Below, in pieces: positions 18,391 through 27,469 of a stretch of 64,000 nucleotides of DNA. A program made the translations under genes and the position numbers. The first letter of the stretch is position 1. The number at the start of each line of letters is the position of its first letter. The stretch is from Segatella copri DSM 18205 (lineage in GTDB: Bacteria; Bacteroidota; Bacteroidia; Bacteroidales; Bacteroidaceae): positions 1,121,501-1,185,500 of the forward strand of contig NZ_CP102288.1 in assembly GCF_025151535.1 (NCBI RefSeq), written 5' to 3'. The notes under the pieces were generated by a model. The model saw only the letters and a program-made list of their open reading frames with translations. It had not been told where the DNA came from and did not search any database.

Positions 18391-18478
18391 CAAAAATACG
18401 AGAAAAAAACGAAAGAAACTTGTCAAAACGGAAAAAAAAATCAGTCAAAACGGAAAAATGTTTGTCAAAACGGAAAAA
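18391..18478 (-). promoter_or_regulatory. Promoter with direct-repeat operator (copy 2 of regulon)
   Basis: On the minus strand TATTTTTG at 18391-18398 is the -7 box. Three copies of GTCAAAACGGAAAAA (plus reading) start at 18422, 18444 and 18464, spacing 22 and 20 bases, so they lie on one face of the helix. The first starts 24 bases from the -7 box, exactly as at 10275. The units at the two promoters share GTCAA-A--GAAAAA. The likely binder is the AraC-type regulator encoded next door. Confidence 0.8.
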
Positions 18479-18542
18479 AGAGAGTTCTTAGGGCTGTTTT
18501 TACCGTTTTTCTACCTTTTTTGCGATGTTTTCCCTTCTTTGG

Positions 18543-19661
18543 CTACTCGTTTTCCTCCGCCTTCGTCATTTTCTCGAAGAGATATTTCCTTGGGCTTATT
18601 CCCTTGAATTTCGCAAATTGGCGGTAGAAAGACGAGATGGAATTAAATCCGCTCTTGATTGAAATGTCTATTATCGTCCGCTTGCTGTCCTGCGGCAAGG
18701 CATCAATAATACGGCACGCCTCTTCCACACGATACTTGTTCACAAAGTCGTGGAACGACATGTTCAGGTTGCTGTTCAGATATTCGGAAAGATAGGTTTT
18801 GTTGGTGCCTATCTTTGTAGCCAGGTCCATGATAGTGAGTTTTGACATGAGGAAGAGCTTCTCTTGTTCCATTAACAGCTGAATGCGCGATTCTATGTAT
18901 TTGTAGCGTTCTTGCTTCCGCATGTCGGCCTCTGTCTCCGTCAGTCCTGTCTCGTCGGTGTCGCCGGCAGGACTGCCATTATTCTGGAATAACATTTTCA
19001 GCACCCTGTGCCTTTGGGCGAACTTAAACACTATAGTCCACAACACCATGCCTGAGATGTTGAAAATGACATCGCTGAGCCACACGGCGTTTTGGAACAT
19101 CAGTTCGTAGAGGACGAAAGAGCCGAAAGAGGCATAGCACGACAGCATCACCCAAACGACATCCACATTCTCGGTGTAGGAATAGTTTTCATACAGCATT
19201 TTGCGGTATCTCACCGCAAACACAGTAACATAGACCAACGTTAAGGCAGAAATGGCGAACGCCACACAGGAAGCGATTAGTTCAATCGCCTTGAAGGGCA
19301 AGAAAACGTATATAAGGGCAAACGACGCGAGAAACGCCACCGAAGCCCATGTCTGCCGCATGGAAACAGCTCCCGGTCGAACCACTTCGAGGAAGAAGGC
19401 GGAAATCACGGGTATGTAAACCATGTCCAATATGCCGCAAATGTTGTTCAAGTGGGTGGAATATTTTATCGACGTGAAAGCGAACAGCACGTCTTTGGCA
19501 TAGCAAACAGCAATGAGAAGCGATGAAAAATAGAGCAGCTTCAGCATATAGCTGCGTTTCTCGTATTTCCTGAGCATGAAGCACCAAAAGACAAAGAATA
19601 TGGTCACGCCACCGCGAGTGTAGTGTGCCAAGGCTTCCAACGATTGTATGTCGAGTATCAT
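18543..19661 (-). CDS. Membrane-anchored AraC-family transcriptional regulator
   Basis: 372 residues. The N-terminal 220 residues contain about seven hydrophobic segments (for example GGVTIFFVFWCFML, LLYFSSLLIAVCYA, VALIYVFLP region, VVWVMLSCYASFGSFVLYEL), so it sits in the inner membrane. After a linker (about 235-270) comes an AraC-type double helix-turn-helix at about 270-372: LTIMDLATKIGTNKTYLSEY, then IDISIKSGFNSISSFYRQFA and KFKGISPRKYL. Regulators of this build are common next to Bacteroidota surface-protein operons. It lies 180 bases upstream of, and on the same strand as, the operon it probably controls; the direct repeats in that gap and at 10275-10310 are candidate sites. Confidence 0.85.
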   Translation of the reverse strand: MILDIQSLEALAHYTRGGVTIFFVFWCFMLRKYEKRSYMLKLLYFSSLLIAVCYAKDVLFAFTSIKYSTHLNNICGILDMVYIPVISAFFLEVVRPGAVSMRQTWASVAFLASFALIYVFLPFKAIELIASCVAFAISALTLVYVTVFAVRYRKMLYENYSYTENVDVVWVMLSCYASFGSFVLYELMFQNAVWLSDVIFNISGMVLWTIVFKFAQRHRVLKMLFQNNGSPAGDTDETGLTETEADMRKQERYKYIESRIQLLMEQEKLFLMSKLTIMDLATKIGTNKTYLSEYLNSNLNMSFHDFVNKYRVEEACRIIDALPQDSKRTIIDISIKSGFNSISSFYRQFAKFKGISPRKYLFEKMTKAEENE

Positions 19662-19790
19662 AGAATGAGCTTTTTGAAGTGTTTTTATTATTAATGAGAA
19701 CCTACCTGCTTTACTTTTTTGCCTGTTTACGGCTATCCGACATTAATGTCAAACCCATAAAGAAGGAAGAACATCACCATTATTCTTGTG

Positions 19791-19798
19791 CAAAGGTA
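19791..19798 (-). promoter_or_regulatory. -7 element upstream of the AraC-type regulator
   Basis: TACCTTTG on the minus strand, about 130 bases before the start codon at 19661. A poorly matching relative of the operator (GTCCAACAAAGCGAAAAA) starts 22 bases upstream at 19820; this could mean autoregulation but the match is weak. Confidence 0.45.
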
Positions 19799-20403
19799 GT
19801 GTTTTTATTTCAAAAAAACGTCCAACAAAGCGAAAAAAAACTCTCATTACACCAAATTTGGCAAAAATATACTCCAAAAAGGCTTCTCGTAATTCTTAAT
19901 TGAGTCACCTTGAAAAAGTGTCATCAAAACATATGGGTACCTCAAAATGCTTATAGTTTAAAACTTAAAAGCATAAAAAGAACTATTCTGCATGAAATTT
20001 ATAGTATAAAAGAGCTCATTTTAGGCTTCTTTTTGCTATTTAACTTTCAGATTGATAGTGCTCTGACTTTTTCAAGTGGTCTCTTAATTCAAGTTTCGCA
20101 AGCACAGAAGTTAAAGGAGTTAAAGGAGTTAAGACAACAGTCTTTTTGACGTAGTTTTTTAAGCAGCAAGACATACGTCTTAACTCCTTAACTCCTTAAC
20201 TCCTTTAACTTCCTTAACTCCTTAGCTTCCTTAACTCCTTTAACTTCCTGATATGCGAAACTTCAGATACATATATAATAAGGTATGGTAATAAAGAATC
20301 TCGAAAACAAAATCAAGTTGGTGAAGATCATCTGCTCACTCTTTTTTTTCCGAATAACATGACGAAAACATCAATTTATTTGCTTTAGGAGTGTTATTTT
20401 TAT
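19799..20403. other. Intergenic region without genes
   Basis: No coding sequence is supported. Short frames at 19679-19903 and 19910-20149 have no motif, no promoter and unusual composition. The second half is taken up by the repeat at 20109-20266. Confidence 0.55.
20109..20266. repeat. Flanking direct repeat, copy 2 (TTAACTCC iterons)
   Basis: Same sequence as 6244-6351 with extra iterons: on the left AGTTAAAGGAGTTAAAGGAG, on the right at least seven TTAACTCC/TTAACTTCC/TTAGCTTCC units, then TGATATGCGAAA. The loop (AACAGTCTTTTTGACGTAG part) differs from copy 1 in only a few bases. The unequal iteron number suggests slippage or unequal recombination. Confidence 0.85.
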
Positions 20404-20442
20404 GAAAAATGTCTGTTTTTCGAAGAAAAAACCTTATTTTTG
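20404..20442 (+). promoter_or_regulatory. Promoter and operator of the defence island
   Basis: TATTTTTG at 20435-20442 is the -7 box, 29 bases before the XRE start codon. Immediately upstream GAAAAA (20404-20409), TTTTTC (20416-20421) and GAAAAA (20425-20430) form two overlapping inverted repeats with 6- and 3-base spacers. A repressor bound there would cover the -33 region. The first two genes, XRE and WYL, are natural candidates. Confidence 0.6.
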
Positions 20443-20471
20443 CATATTGAATAATATAAAAATCAAGAAAT

Positions 20472-20702
20472 ATGGAGAAACAACCTCTAAATCGGATTAA
20501 GGTGATGCTTGCAGAACGCATGCTAACCAATAAGCAACTGGCTGAGATGCTCGGTAAGGATCCTGCAACAATATCAAAGTGGGTCACCAATACATCACAA
20601 CCAACTTTAGAGAATTTGATTGAGATAGCTCGCTGTCTCAAATGCGATATGAACGACCTTGTCAGACTGGACGATGTCGTTACTATAAAAACAGATAAAT
20701 GA
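20472..20702 (+). CDS. XRE/Cro-type transcriptional regulator
   Basis: 76 residues, almost only a helix-turn-helix: NRIKVMLAERMLTNKQLAEM, LGKDPATISKWVTN, TSQPTLENLIEIARCLKCDM. It ends in NDLVRL, the usual end of small cro/C1-type proteins in this phylum. It is the first gene of the defence island, 19 bases before the WYL gene. Palindromes around its promoter suggest autorepression. Similar small XRE plus WYL pairs control other phage-defence loci. Intact. Confidence 0.85.
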   Translation: MEKQPLNRIKVMLAERMLTNKQLAEMLGKDPATISKWVTNTSQPTLENLIEIARCLKCDMNDLVRLDDVVTIKTDK

Positions 20703-20721
20703 ACTAATTAAGAAAGACTCT

Positions 20722-21756
20722 ATGCCAACAAACAAGAATGCGCAACTGCGCTACCGGATACTGGACAGATGCTTTAGCGATTTTCATAGAACATATAGTA
20801 TTGAGGACCTCATGGACACGGTTAATGAGTCCCTCATGGATCTCTATGGCTCCCAGGTCAGCATCCGTCAGATACGTGAAGACATCAAGTATATGAGAGA
20901 TAGAGTCACCTACAATGCCCCTATCGAAACATATCCCTTCGATGGGAGGAAAAGTTACTACCGTTATTCAGACCCAAGCTTCTCCATCTTTAATAATGAG
21001 TTGACAGCCGAAGAAGTAAAGTCTCTTCGCTCCACTATCGACATACTAAGCCGTTTCCGTGGTGTGCCGAGTAATGCATGGTTGGAAGATGTTATCTCAA
21101 ATCTCGAATTCCGTTTTGGTGTCAAGCCCAATACAGAGAATATCGTGTCATTTGACCACAATGATCTGCTGAAGGGAACAGAATTCTTGGGAGAACTGAT
21201 AGAGTCCGCATTGAATCATCAGCCTTTGAATTTGCTCTATCGCACTTTTGCTGGCAATGAACGAACTGCCATCCTCCATCCTTACCATATCAAGCAATTC
21301 AATAACCGCTGGTTCCTCATCGGATTGCAGGAAGGAAGTCATGGCAATTACATCACCAATAAAGCCCTTGACCGTATCGTGAAGTTTTCACGTGCCAATG
21401 TGCCGTTTATTCCCAATACGGATATAGACTTCAATGAGTATTTCAAGGACATCGTTGGAGTAACATTACCCGAAGACCATCCAGTTGCAGAGGAAGTGCT
21501 GTTGAAATTTGATGAAGCCCGTTTCCCTTACGTGGTGAATAAACCCATCCATCCTTCACAGGAGGTTGACGACGAAGAACAGCGAATTATTAAACTCACG
21601 GTTCGTCCCAACAAGGAACTTGAAGCACGCATCTTTTCATACGGAAATCAGGTAGAAGTACTCAAACCTGAGTGGTTGAGGCGGCAAATTGCTGAGAAAA
21701 TTGAGAACTTATTGAAAAAATATTCAACAGTGCAGAAAGACTGCAACATAGAATAA
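20722..21756 (+). CDS. WYL-domain transcriptional regulator
   Basis: 344 residues. An N-terminal winged helix (about 5-75: RYRILDRCFSDFHRTYSIED ... ISIRQIREDIKYM type) is followed by a WYL domain (about 160-250) with LLYRTFAGNERTAILHPYHI and NNRWFLIGLQEG; the signature is WFL (197-199) instead of WYL. A WCX-like C-terminus (KLTVRPNKELEARIFSYGNQ) closes it. WYL proteins of this layout (BrxR/CapW-like) repress defence operons until they bind a ligand; that is family knowledge. It lies between the XRE gene and the modification genes, 25 bases from the latter. Confidence 0.85.
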   Translation: MPTNKNAQLRYRILDRCFSDFHRTYSIEDLMDTVNESLMDLYGSQVSIRQIREDIKYMRDRVTYNAPIETYPFDGRKSYYRYSDPSFSIFNNELTAEEVKSLRSTIDILSRFRGVPSNAWLEDVISNLEFRFGVKPNTENIVSFDHNDLLKGTEFLGELIESALNHQPLNLLYRTFAGNERTAILHPYHIKQFNNRWFLIGLQEGSHGNYITNKALDRIVKFSRANVPFIPNTDIDFNEYFKDIVGVTLPEDHPVAEEVLLKFDEARFPYVVNKPIHPSQEVDDEEQRIIKLTVRPNKELEARIFSYGNQVEVLKPEWLRRQIAEKIENLLKKYSTVQKDCNIE

Positions 21757-21781
21757 TAATTTTGCAATTAAATTATAAACA

Positions 21782-22930
21782 ATGATAAATGACGCAGACA
21801 TAAGTGAGAACCAACTCCTCTACAGCTACGGAGAGAAGGTCTGTATGAATCTTCTGAAAGATCATACCACCCAGCAGAATATCTACTGGGCAACAGATTC
21901 GTATGCTGACTACGGAGAGGATTTTACTTTCTTTGCACCTATCACGCTCGACAAGATTACATCCTATGCCTCAAAAGAAGGCAAGGTGATTACGAAGGAG
22001 CAATATAATGAGTTGGTCAAAAAGAATCCTGAGGAGAAAGACAATTACCAGGAGATTATCCGACCACGTGCCGTAAAGTCGAAAGAAGAACAGACGCAGC
22101 GTGCTAAGGATAAGGCTGAGGTGTTTACTCCTGCATGGATTTGTAATGCACAGAACAATCTCATTGATGAAGCATGGTTCGGCAGAAAAGAAGGACTCTT
22201 CAATTCGCCCGACCCTGAAAACCCTCAGAAGTGGATTAACAATGAGGAGAAAATTGAGTTTCCTGAAGGTAAGACCTGGAAAGACTACGTGGCAGATACC
22301 CGTTTGGAAATTACCTGCGGCGAAGCACCATACCTCTGTAACAGATATGATGCCGTTACCGGTGAGTATAACGAGAATGTGAAATATCGCATAGGAATGC
22401 TCGACCGTAAACTCAGAATCGTTTCCGAGAATACGAAGGATTCCAAGGATTGGATTCTTTGGGCTAAGATTGCCCTCCGTGCAACATACGGTTTCGAATG
22501 GCAAGGCGATAACCTCCTACTTGCCAGAGAAGCTCTCTTCTTTACATTTGAAGAACATTATATCGCTCGGTTTGGTGAAAAGAAGTTCAACCAGAACAAG
22601 ATGCGCATGATGCCAGGTGCTGCTTACATCATCTCCTGGAACGTGTGGCAGATGAATGGACTCTCCTATGGTCTTCCTGGCTATGAGCCTTACATCGAAG
22701 AAAAGAAGCAGGACCAGGATTCTGGACCTTCTCTTTTTGACGGCATGGATGGCTGGGACGAACCAGCTAAGGCTTATAAGCCAAAGCCACAAGAGCGGTT
22801 CTGTCTTATCAAAGACTTCCTCAAAGGCATCAACCTTCAGAAGGCAACGCTGAGTAATACAGACTTTCACGACAAGTCGGCTATCAAACAGACCTTCGAG
22901 TCGTTAGTAAACAAGAATAATAATCAATAA
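21782..22930 (+). CDS. Methyltransferase subunit (SAM-binding half) of a two-gene R-M module
   Basis: 382 residues. After a basic segment comes AEVFTPAWICNAQNNLIDEA (VFTP at 114-117), the entry motif of N6-adenine methylases of the Eco57I/type I class, and LEITCGEAPYLCNRY (TCGEAPYL at 178-185), which matches the SAM-binding motif I (D/E-x-A/T-C-G-x-G/A-x-F/Y-L). VSENT (about 216-220) and the FEWQGDNLLLAREALF helix follow. There is no N/D-P-P-Y/F motif, so it cannot be a complete methylase. The missing motif, NPPY, is in the C-terminal third of the next protein, seven bases downstream. Proteins like this are usually labelled restriction endonuclease subunit M. Confidence 0.7.
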   Translation: MINDADISENQLLYSYGEKVCMNLLKDHTTQQNIYWATDSYADYGEDFTFFAPITLDKITSYASKEGKVITKEQYNELVKKNPEEKDNYQEIIRPRAVKSKEEQTQRAKDKAEVFTPAWICNAQNNLIDEAWFGRKEGLFNSPDPENPQKWINNEEKIEFPEGKTWKDYVADTRLEITCGEAPYLCNRYDAVTGEYNENVKYRIGMLDRKLRIVSENTKDSKDWILWAKIALRATYGFEWQGDNLLLAREALFFTFEEHYIARFGEKKFNQNKMRMMPGAAYIISWNVWQMNGLSYGLPGYEPYIEEKKQDQDSGPSLFDGMDGWDEPAKAYKPKPQERFCLIKDFLKGINLQKATLSNTDFHDKSAIKQTFESLVNKNNNQ

Positions 22931-22937
22931 CATCATT

Positions 22938-25900
22938 ATGGCAACGTATTCAACCCTTGAAGAAATAAAGACCGGCACGCAGGATGACCTGTTTGCCGAT
23001 GACCTTATCACTCTTCGATCTGAGCAAAGGGACGCAATCGATCAAGCGAAGGAGCGTTTCTGTAAAAGAAGTGGAAGACGCGGTGAATACCAGTATGAAG
23101 TTCTTCCTGAATATCGCCAGTTCCTCTGGAATGCCAAGATGCGTTTCGGCAAGACCATCTGTGCCATGCAGCTTATGCGTGAACTGGATGTCAAGCGCAC
23201 CCTTATCATCACCCACCGTCCTGTAGTAGGAGAAAGTTGGCTGAAAGCCTTCAAACAGGTTGTGGGCAGCAAAAGTTCTGAACCTAAGGTGAAAGGCAAC
23301 AGCGATATTCATAAAACCTATGGCTTCGGTATGCGTTCGGACGATGAGAGTGAGACTGTAGGTAACTACTATGATTTAGAAAAGTTTGTCGAGACTCCAG
23401 GCAATCACTATGCCTTCTTTGTCTCCATGCAATATATTCGTCTCTCTGAACTTGTCAACAGCAAGACACAGGCAAAAAATGCAGGTAAGGAACTGGGCAA
23501 TGGAAACTCCACATCCAAGGAGAACGAGATGCTGAAAGCAGACATTCTGAAAACCGACTGGGATTTGATCATTATTGACGAGGCTCACGAGGGAACACTT
23601 ACCTCATTGGGCAAAGGTGTCATCCAGGACTTCTTGAAGAAAGAGAAGACCAAGATGCTCTATCTATCTGGTACTCCTTTCAATCTCTATGAGGATTTCA
23701 AAGAGGATGAAATCTACACCTGGGACTATATTGCCGAGCAAACTGCCAAGCATAACTGGAACCTGGAACATCCCAACGAGAAGAATCCATACGCCGAACT
23801 GCCGAAGATGAATATCTTTACCTACGATATTACCAAGAATATTGATAATATCCTGGACCAGACAGGTGTATTCTCGTTCCCTGAGTTCTTCCGTACCTGG
23901 ACAGGTAATCCTAAAGCCGACAATGCATCTATGCCAGAGGGTGCTAAAGGCCGTTTTGTACATGAGCCGGAAGTATCTGAGTTTTTGTATTTACTCTGCA
24001 AGAAAGATGCTGAGAATAATTTTCCATTCTCTACCAATGAATATCGCCAGATGTTCCGCCATACTCTTTGGGTAGTTTCTCATGTCAACGAAGCGGCTGC
24101 TTTGGAGCAACTGCTGAAAGAACACAAGATTTTCCGTCACTTCGATGTTGTGAATGTAGCAGGTAGAAGCGAAACTGACGAGCAGAATGAGAATGCGCTC
24201 GATAAGGTACTTAAGGCGATTGGCGACAATCCAGAGAAGACTTCTACTATTACCATATCCTGTGGCCGTCTGACTACAGGCGTTACTGTAGCGCCTTGGA
24301 CTGCCGTGTTCTATCTGAAAGGTGGCGACCGTGCTGCCACTTACATGCAGACCATCTTCCGTGTGCAGTCTCCCTACAAGACTCATGAAGGTAAGATCAA
24401 GAAAGAATGTTATGTATTCGACTTTGCGCCCGACCGCACCTTGAAGATTGTGGCAGAAACAGCCAAGTTCTCTTCTATGGCAACAGCCAAGGAAAAGAAA
24501 AAACAAGAAGGTGATGAAGAGAAGACGCAGGAAATGCGTGACAAGGAGACTGTTCGTGAATTTATCGAACTTTGTCCTGTCCTCTCCATGGATGGAGGCA
24601 AGATGAGCGCAATGGATGTCAACGACATCTACAAGCAGTTGGAAAATGTGTTTATCGACCGACTGGTACGCAAGGGCTTTGACGACCCATGCCTCTACAA
24701 CCAGGATGAGTTGAACAAGGTGAATCCAGAAATCATTAATCATATTGGTGAAAATGGTGGCAAGGCTCCTGACGAGAAGCGCAAGGATGCAAGCAAATCT
24801 GTAGACCTCAGTCACATGACTCCGGAGGAACGTGCCGAATGGGAGGAAAACAAGAGACAAAAGATTGCTGAAGCCAAGAAGAAAGCAGAAGAAAAGCTGA
24901 AGAAAGACGAGGAGTTTAAGGCAAAATGGGAAGCCATGTCTGATGAAGAACGTGAGGATTGGCTGAAGGAAGAAGCTGAGCGTATTGCCCGACGTGAGAA
25001 GGCAAAGGAGGAACGTGAGGAGTTTAAAAAGCGCATGACCAATATTCGTGGCATTGCACTTCGTATTCCGTTGCTGATGTATGGTGGTGCTGATGCCGGC
25101 GACCCTAAGGATGAACTGACTGTTGAAAACTTCACCCGAAAGATTAAGGATGAGTCATGGACCGAGTTTATGCCGGAGGGAATCTCGAAAGAAGATTTCA
25201 ACAAGATTCGTAAGTGCTTCAATGCTACCCGTTTCGAGGAAGCGGGTAAGAAATATCGTGCCCTTACCCGTGAGGCTGACTTTATGCATATAGATGAACG
25301 CATCCGTCAGATTACGGAGATTTTCTCTTATTTCCGCAATCCTGATAAAGAGACGGTGCTTACTCCTTGGCGTGTAGTGAATATGCACATGAGTGACACG
25401 ATTGGTGGTTGGTGCTGGTACGATGAAAGTTTTGACGAAAAGACCGGAATGCTTGACACACCTCGTTATGTTGACCAGGGCGATGTAACCCGTCAACTCT
25501 TTGACAATGTTGACCTTGCAGGAGAAGTTCAGACAAAGATATTGGAGATCAATTCAAAGACTGGTCTCTACCCTCTTTATGTCACCTACTCTCTTTTCCG
25601 TCGCCGCTTGGATGAATACATCAAAGCGGAATGCATCGACAAGGAGACAGTCAGCGTGCAAGAAGAACAAGTGGTTTGGGATGATATTGTAAAGGATAAC
25701 ATGTATGTTATCTGCAATACTCCTATGGCTGTGGGCATCACTCGCCGCACCCTCTTTGGCTTCCGCCAGGTTGACCAGAAAGCGAATATCAAAAACGTAC
25801 TATTAATCGAACGTGCTTCTAAAGACCAGGAAGGACTCGTAAAAGAACTGAAGTCTGTTGGTTTCTGGAAGGGCAATTCAAGTAAGCAAGAAATGAAATT

Positions 25901-26885
25901 TAATGCTGTGGTGGGAAATCCACCGTATCAGATTAAGGATGGTGGAGCAGGAGCATCTGCCAAACCTATATATAACCAGTTTGTTGATTTAGCAAAAGCA
26001 ATCAAACCCAATTATATGTCGATGATTATGCCTGCAAAATGGTATACTGATGGCAAAGGGTTAGGCTCGTTCAGAGATGCTATGCTGAATGACAAGCAGA
26101 TTTCGAAGCTTGTTGACTTCACCGATTCAAGAGACTGTTTCGATAATGTTGATATTGCAGGTGGAGTTTGCTATTTCTTTTGGGTACATAACAGAAATGG
26201 TTTATGTGAATTTGTAAGCAGACATAGAGGAAAATTTAAGTCTTCTATGAGGGATTTAGCTGCTGATGATTCTTTCATCAGACATCTTGAGGCTGTTGAT
26301 ATTGTTGATAAAGTAAAGCATTTAGCAGCAAATTACTATAATGAACGAGTAAGTACACGTAAGCCGTTTGGATTATCGACCAATGTAATTCCTATGGATT
26401 CAGGTGATGTTGTTCTAAAAACAAATTCAGGGAAAGGTTATTATCTGTCTGCATTGATTGAGAAAGGTAAGGAAATGATTCCTCAGTGGAAAATTACAAT
26501 TTCATATTTAACAGCTGAACATGCTGGACAAACAGACAAGCAAGGTCGTAAAAAAATTCTTTCTTCTCTTGATATGTTAATACCAAATGAGATTTGTACA
26601 GAGACTTATCTTGTTGTAGATGCTTTTGACACAGAATTGGAGGCTAAAGCATTACAGTCTTATCTTAAGACTTGTTTTGTTCGTTTTCTAATTTCCCTTC
26701 TTGCATCCACTCAGCACCTTTCTAAAGAAAAGTTTGCATACGTCCCTCTCCAAGACTTTACATCAAACAGCGACATCGACTGGAGTCAGAGCATCGCGGA
26801 CATCGACCGCCAGTTATATGCCAAATATGGCTTGTCGGACGATGAGATAGCCTTCATAGAGAAAATGATCAAGCCAATGGAATAG
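22938..26885 (+). CDS. SF2 helicase fused to the catalytic half of an Eco57I-like methylase
   Basis: 1315 residues. Helicase part: Walker A KMRFGKT (68-73 for MRFGKT), IIDEAH (DEAH at 214-217), LSGTPFN (motif III), and QTIFRVQSP (471-478, motif VI with R475). A very charged coiled-coil-like stretch (about 620-700, many EERAEWEENK-type repeats) links to the second half. From about 985 the sequence FNAVVGNPPYQIKD has the methylase motif IV NPPY at 994-997, then MPAKWYTDGKGL and a target-recognition-like end. No SAM-binding motif I is present; it is supplied by the 382-aa partner. The nuclease part is not evident. Codon pattern becomes more AT-rich after about 25900, suggesting the methylase tail has a different history. 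Confidence 0.75.
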   Translation: MATYSTLEEIKTGTQDDLFADDLITLRSEQRDAIDQAKERFCKRSGRRGEYQYEVLPEYRQFLWNAKMRFGKTICAMQLMRELDVKRTLIITHRPVVGESWLKAFKQVVGSKSSEPKVKGNSDIHKTYGFGMRSDDESETVGNYYDLEKFVETPGNHYAFFVSMQYIRLSELVNSKTQAKNAGKELGNGNSTSKENEMLKADILKTDWDLIIIDEAHEGTLTSLGKGVIQDFLKKEKTKMLYLSGTPFNLYEDFKEDEIYTWDYIAEQTAKHNWNLEHPNEKNPYAELPKMNIFTYDITKNIDNILDQTGVFSFPEFFRTWTGNPKADNASMPEGAKGRFVHEPEVSEFLYLLCKKDAENNFPFSTNEYRQMFRHTLWVVSHVNEAAALEQLLKEHKIFRHFDVVNVAGRSETDEQNENALDKVLKAIGDNPEKTSTITISCGRLTTGVTVAPWTAVFYLKGGDRAATYMQTIFRVQSPYKTHEGKIKKECYVFDFAPDRTLKIVAETAKFSSMATAKEKKKQEGDEEKTQEMRDKETVREFIELCPVLSMDGGKMSAMDVNDIYKQLENVFIDRLVRKGFDDPCLYNQDELNKVNPEIINHIGENGGKAPDEKRKDASKSVDLSHMTPEERAEWEENKRQKIAEAKKKAEEKLKKDEEFKAKWEAMSDEEREDWLKEEAERIARREKAKEEREEFKKRMTNIRGIALRIPLLMYGGADAGDPKDELTVENFTRKIKDESWTEFMPEGISKEDFNKIRKCFNATRFEEAGKKYRALTREADFMHIDERIRQITEIFSYFRNPDKETVLTPWRVVNMHMSDTIGGWCWYDESFDEKTGMLDTPRYVDQGDVTRQLFDNVDLAGEVQTKILEINSKTGLYPLYVTYSLFRRRLDEYIKAECIDKETVSVQEEQVVWDDIVKDNMYVICNTPMAVGITRRTLFGFRQVDQKANIKNVLLIERASKDQEGLVKELKSVGFWKGNSSKQEMKFNAVVGNPPYQIKDGGAGASAKPIYNQFVDLAKAIKPNYMSMIMPAKWYTDGKGLGSFRDAMLNDKQISKLVDFTDSRDCFDNVDIAGGVCYFFWVHNRNGLCEFVSRHRGKFKSSMRDLAADDSFIRHLEAVDIVDKVKHLAANYYNERVSTRKPFGLSTNVIPMDSGDVVLKTNSGKGYYLSALIEKGKEMIPQWKITISYLTAEHAGQTDKQGRKKILSSLDMLIPNEICTETYLVVDAFDTELEAKALQSYLKTCFVRFLISLLASTQHLSKEKFAYVPLQDFTSNSDIDWSQSIADIDRQLYAKYGLSDDEIAFIEKMIKPME

Positions 26886-26962
26886 TCGCATTCATCCCGA
26901 ACGAATCCCGAAGGCATCCCGAACAAATCTAAAATAACAACAATATCAAAACCAAACATATT

Positions 26963-27406
26963 ATGTCAAAACCAAAGAAAGAATATACGGCTTTACCGAT
27001 AAACTATCCTGTATGCGAGCATAGTAGCTGCTCTATGGCAGCTACCTGCTTACATCAGGTAGCCTACTCCATGATGATGGAGCAGAATGAAGAGTATCTG
27101 CGTCTGATCAATCCCACCAGATGCAGCAAGGACGAGGCTTGTACATACTATCGGGATAAAAAGCCGGTGATATTCGCCAGAGGATTCACCAACTTCCAAA
27201 AGCGGATGTACCCACAGCAGTATGACAAGTTCATGACTACCCTCATCCTCCACTTCGGACGTAACCAATATTTCAAGCGCAGGCGTGGTGACATTCTTCT
27301 TCCACCTGAGGAGCAAGAAGTGATAAAACTGATGCTTGAAAAGGTAGGAGCAGACTCCAAAATGGACTTCGACAAATACGAGGAACACATCAATTGGAGT
27401 GCCTGA
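26963..27406 (+). CDS. DUF6078-like protein
   Basis: 147 residues with a cysteine-rich N-terminal part: YPVCEHSSCSMAATCLHQVA, then RCSKDEACTYY, five spaced cysteines that may bind metal, followed by an alpha-helical C-terminal part (NFQKRMYPQQYDKFMTTLIL). I associate it with the DUF6078 family of small Bacteroidota proteins, function unknown. Gap of 77 bases after the helicase/methylase gene and 159 bases before fic. It could be a passenger of the island; no catalytic motif is visible. Confidence 0.6.
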   Translation: MSKPKKEYTALPINYPVCEHSSCSMAATCLHQVAYSMMMEQNEEYLRLINPTRCSKDEACTYYRDKKPVIFARGFTNFQKRMYPQQYDKFMTTLILHFGRNQYFKRRRGDILLPPEEQEVIKLMLEKVGADSKMDFDKYEEHINWSA

Positions 27407-27469
27407 TTCATGCCTTCAAAATACCTTCTCTGTACCACATAAGTGTTACTACGGTGTCAGTTACTTGAT

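Noticed and set aside
18422..18478. Short evenly spaced repeats that could be taken for a CRISPR array
   Set aside because: Units are 15 bases with 5-7-base spacers, far too short for CRISPR, and no cas genes are near; their position fits an operator.
19679..20149. Short plus-strand frames between the AraC gene and the defence island
   Set aside because: AT-rich, without motif or promoter, and the second runs into the hairpin repeat.
6244..20266. The flanking repeats as ends of a composite transposon
   Set aside because: No transposase lies inside or next to either copy and no target-site duplication is visible; general recombination between repeats is the simpler reading.
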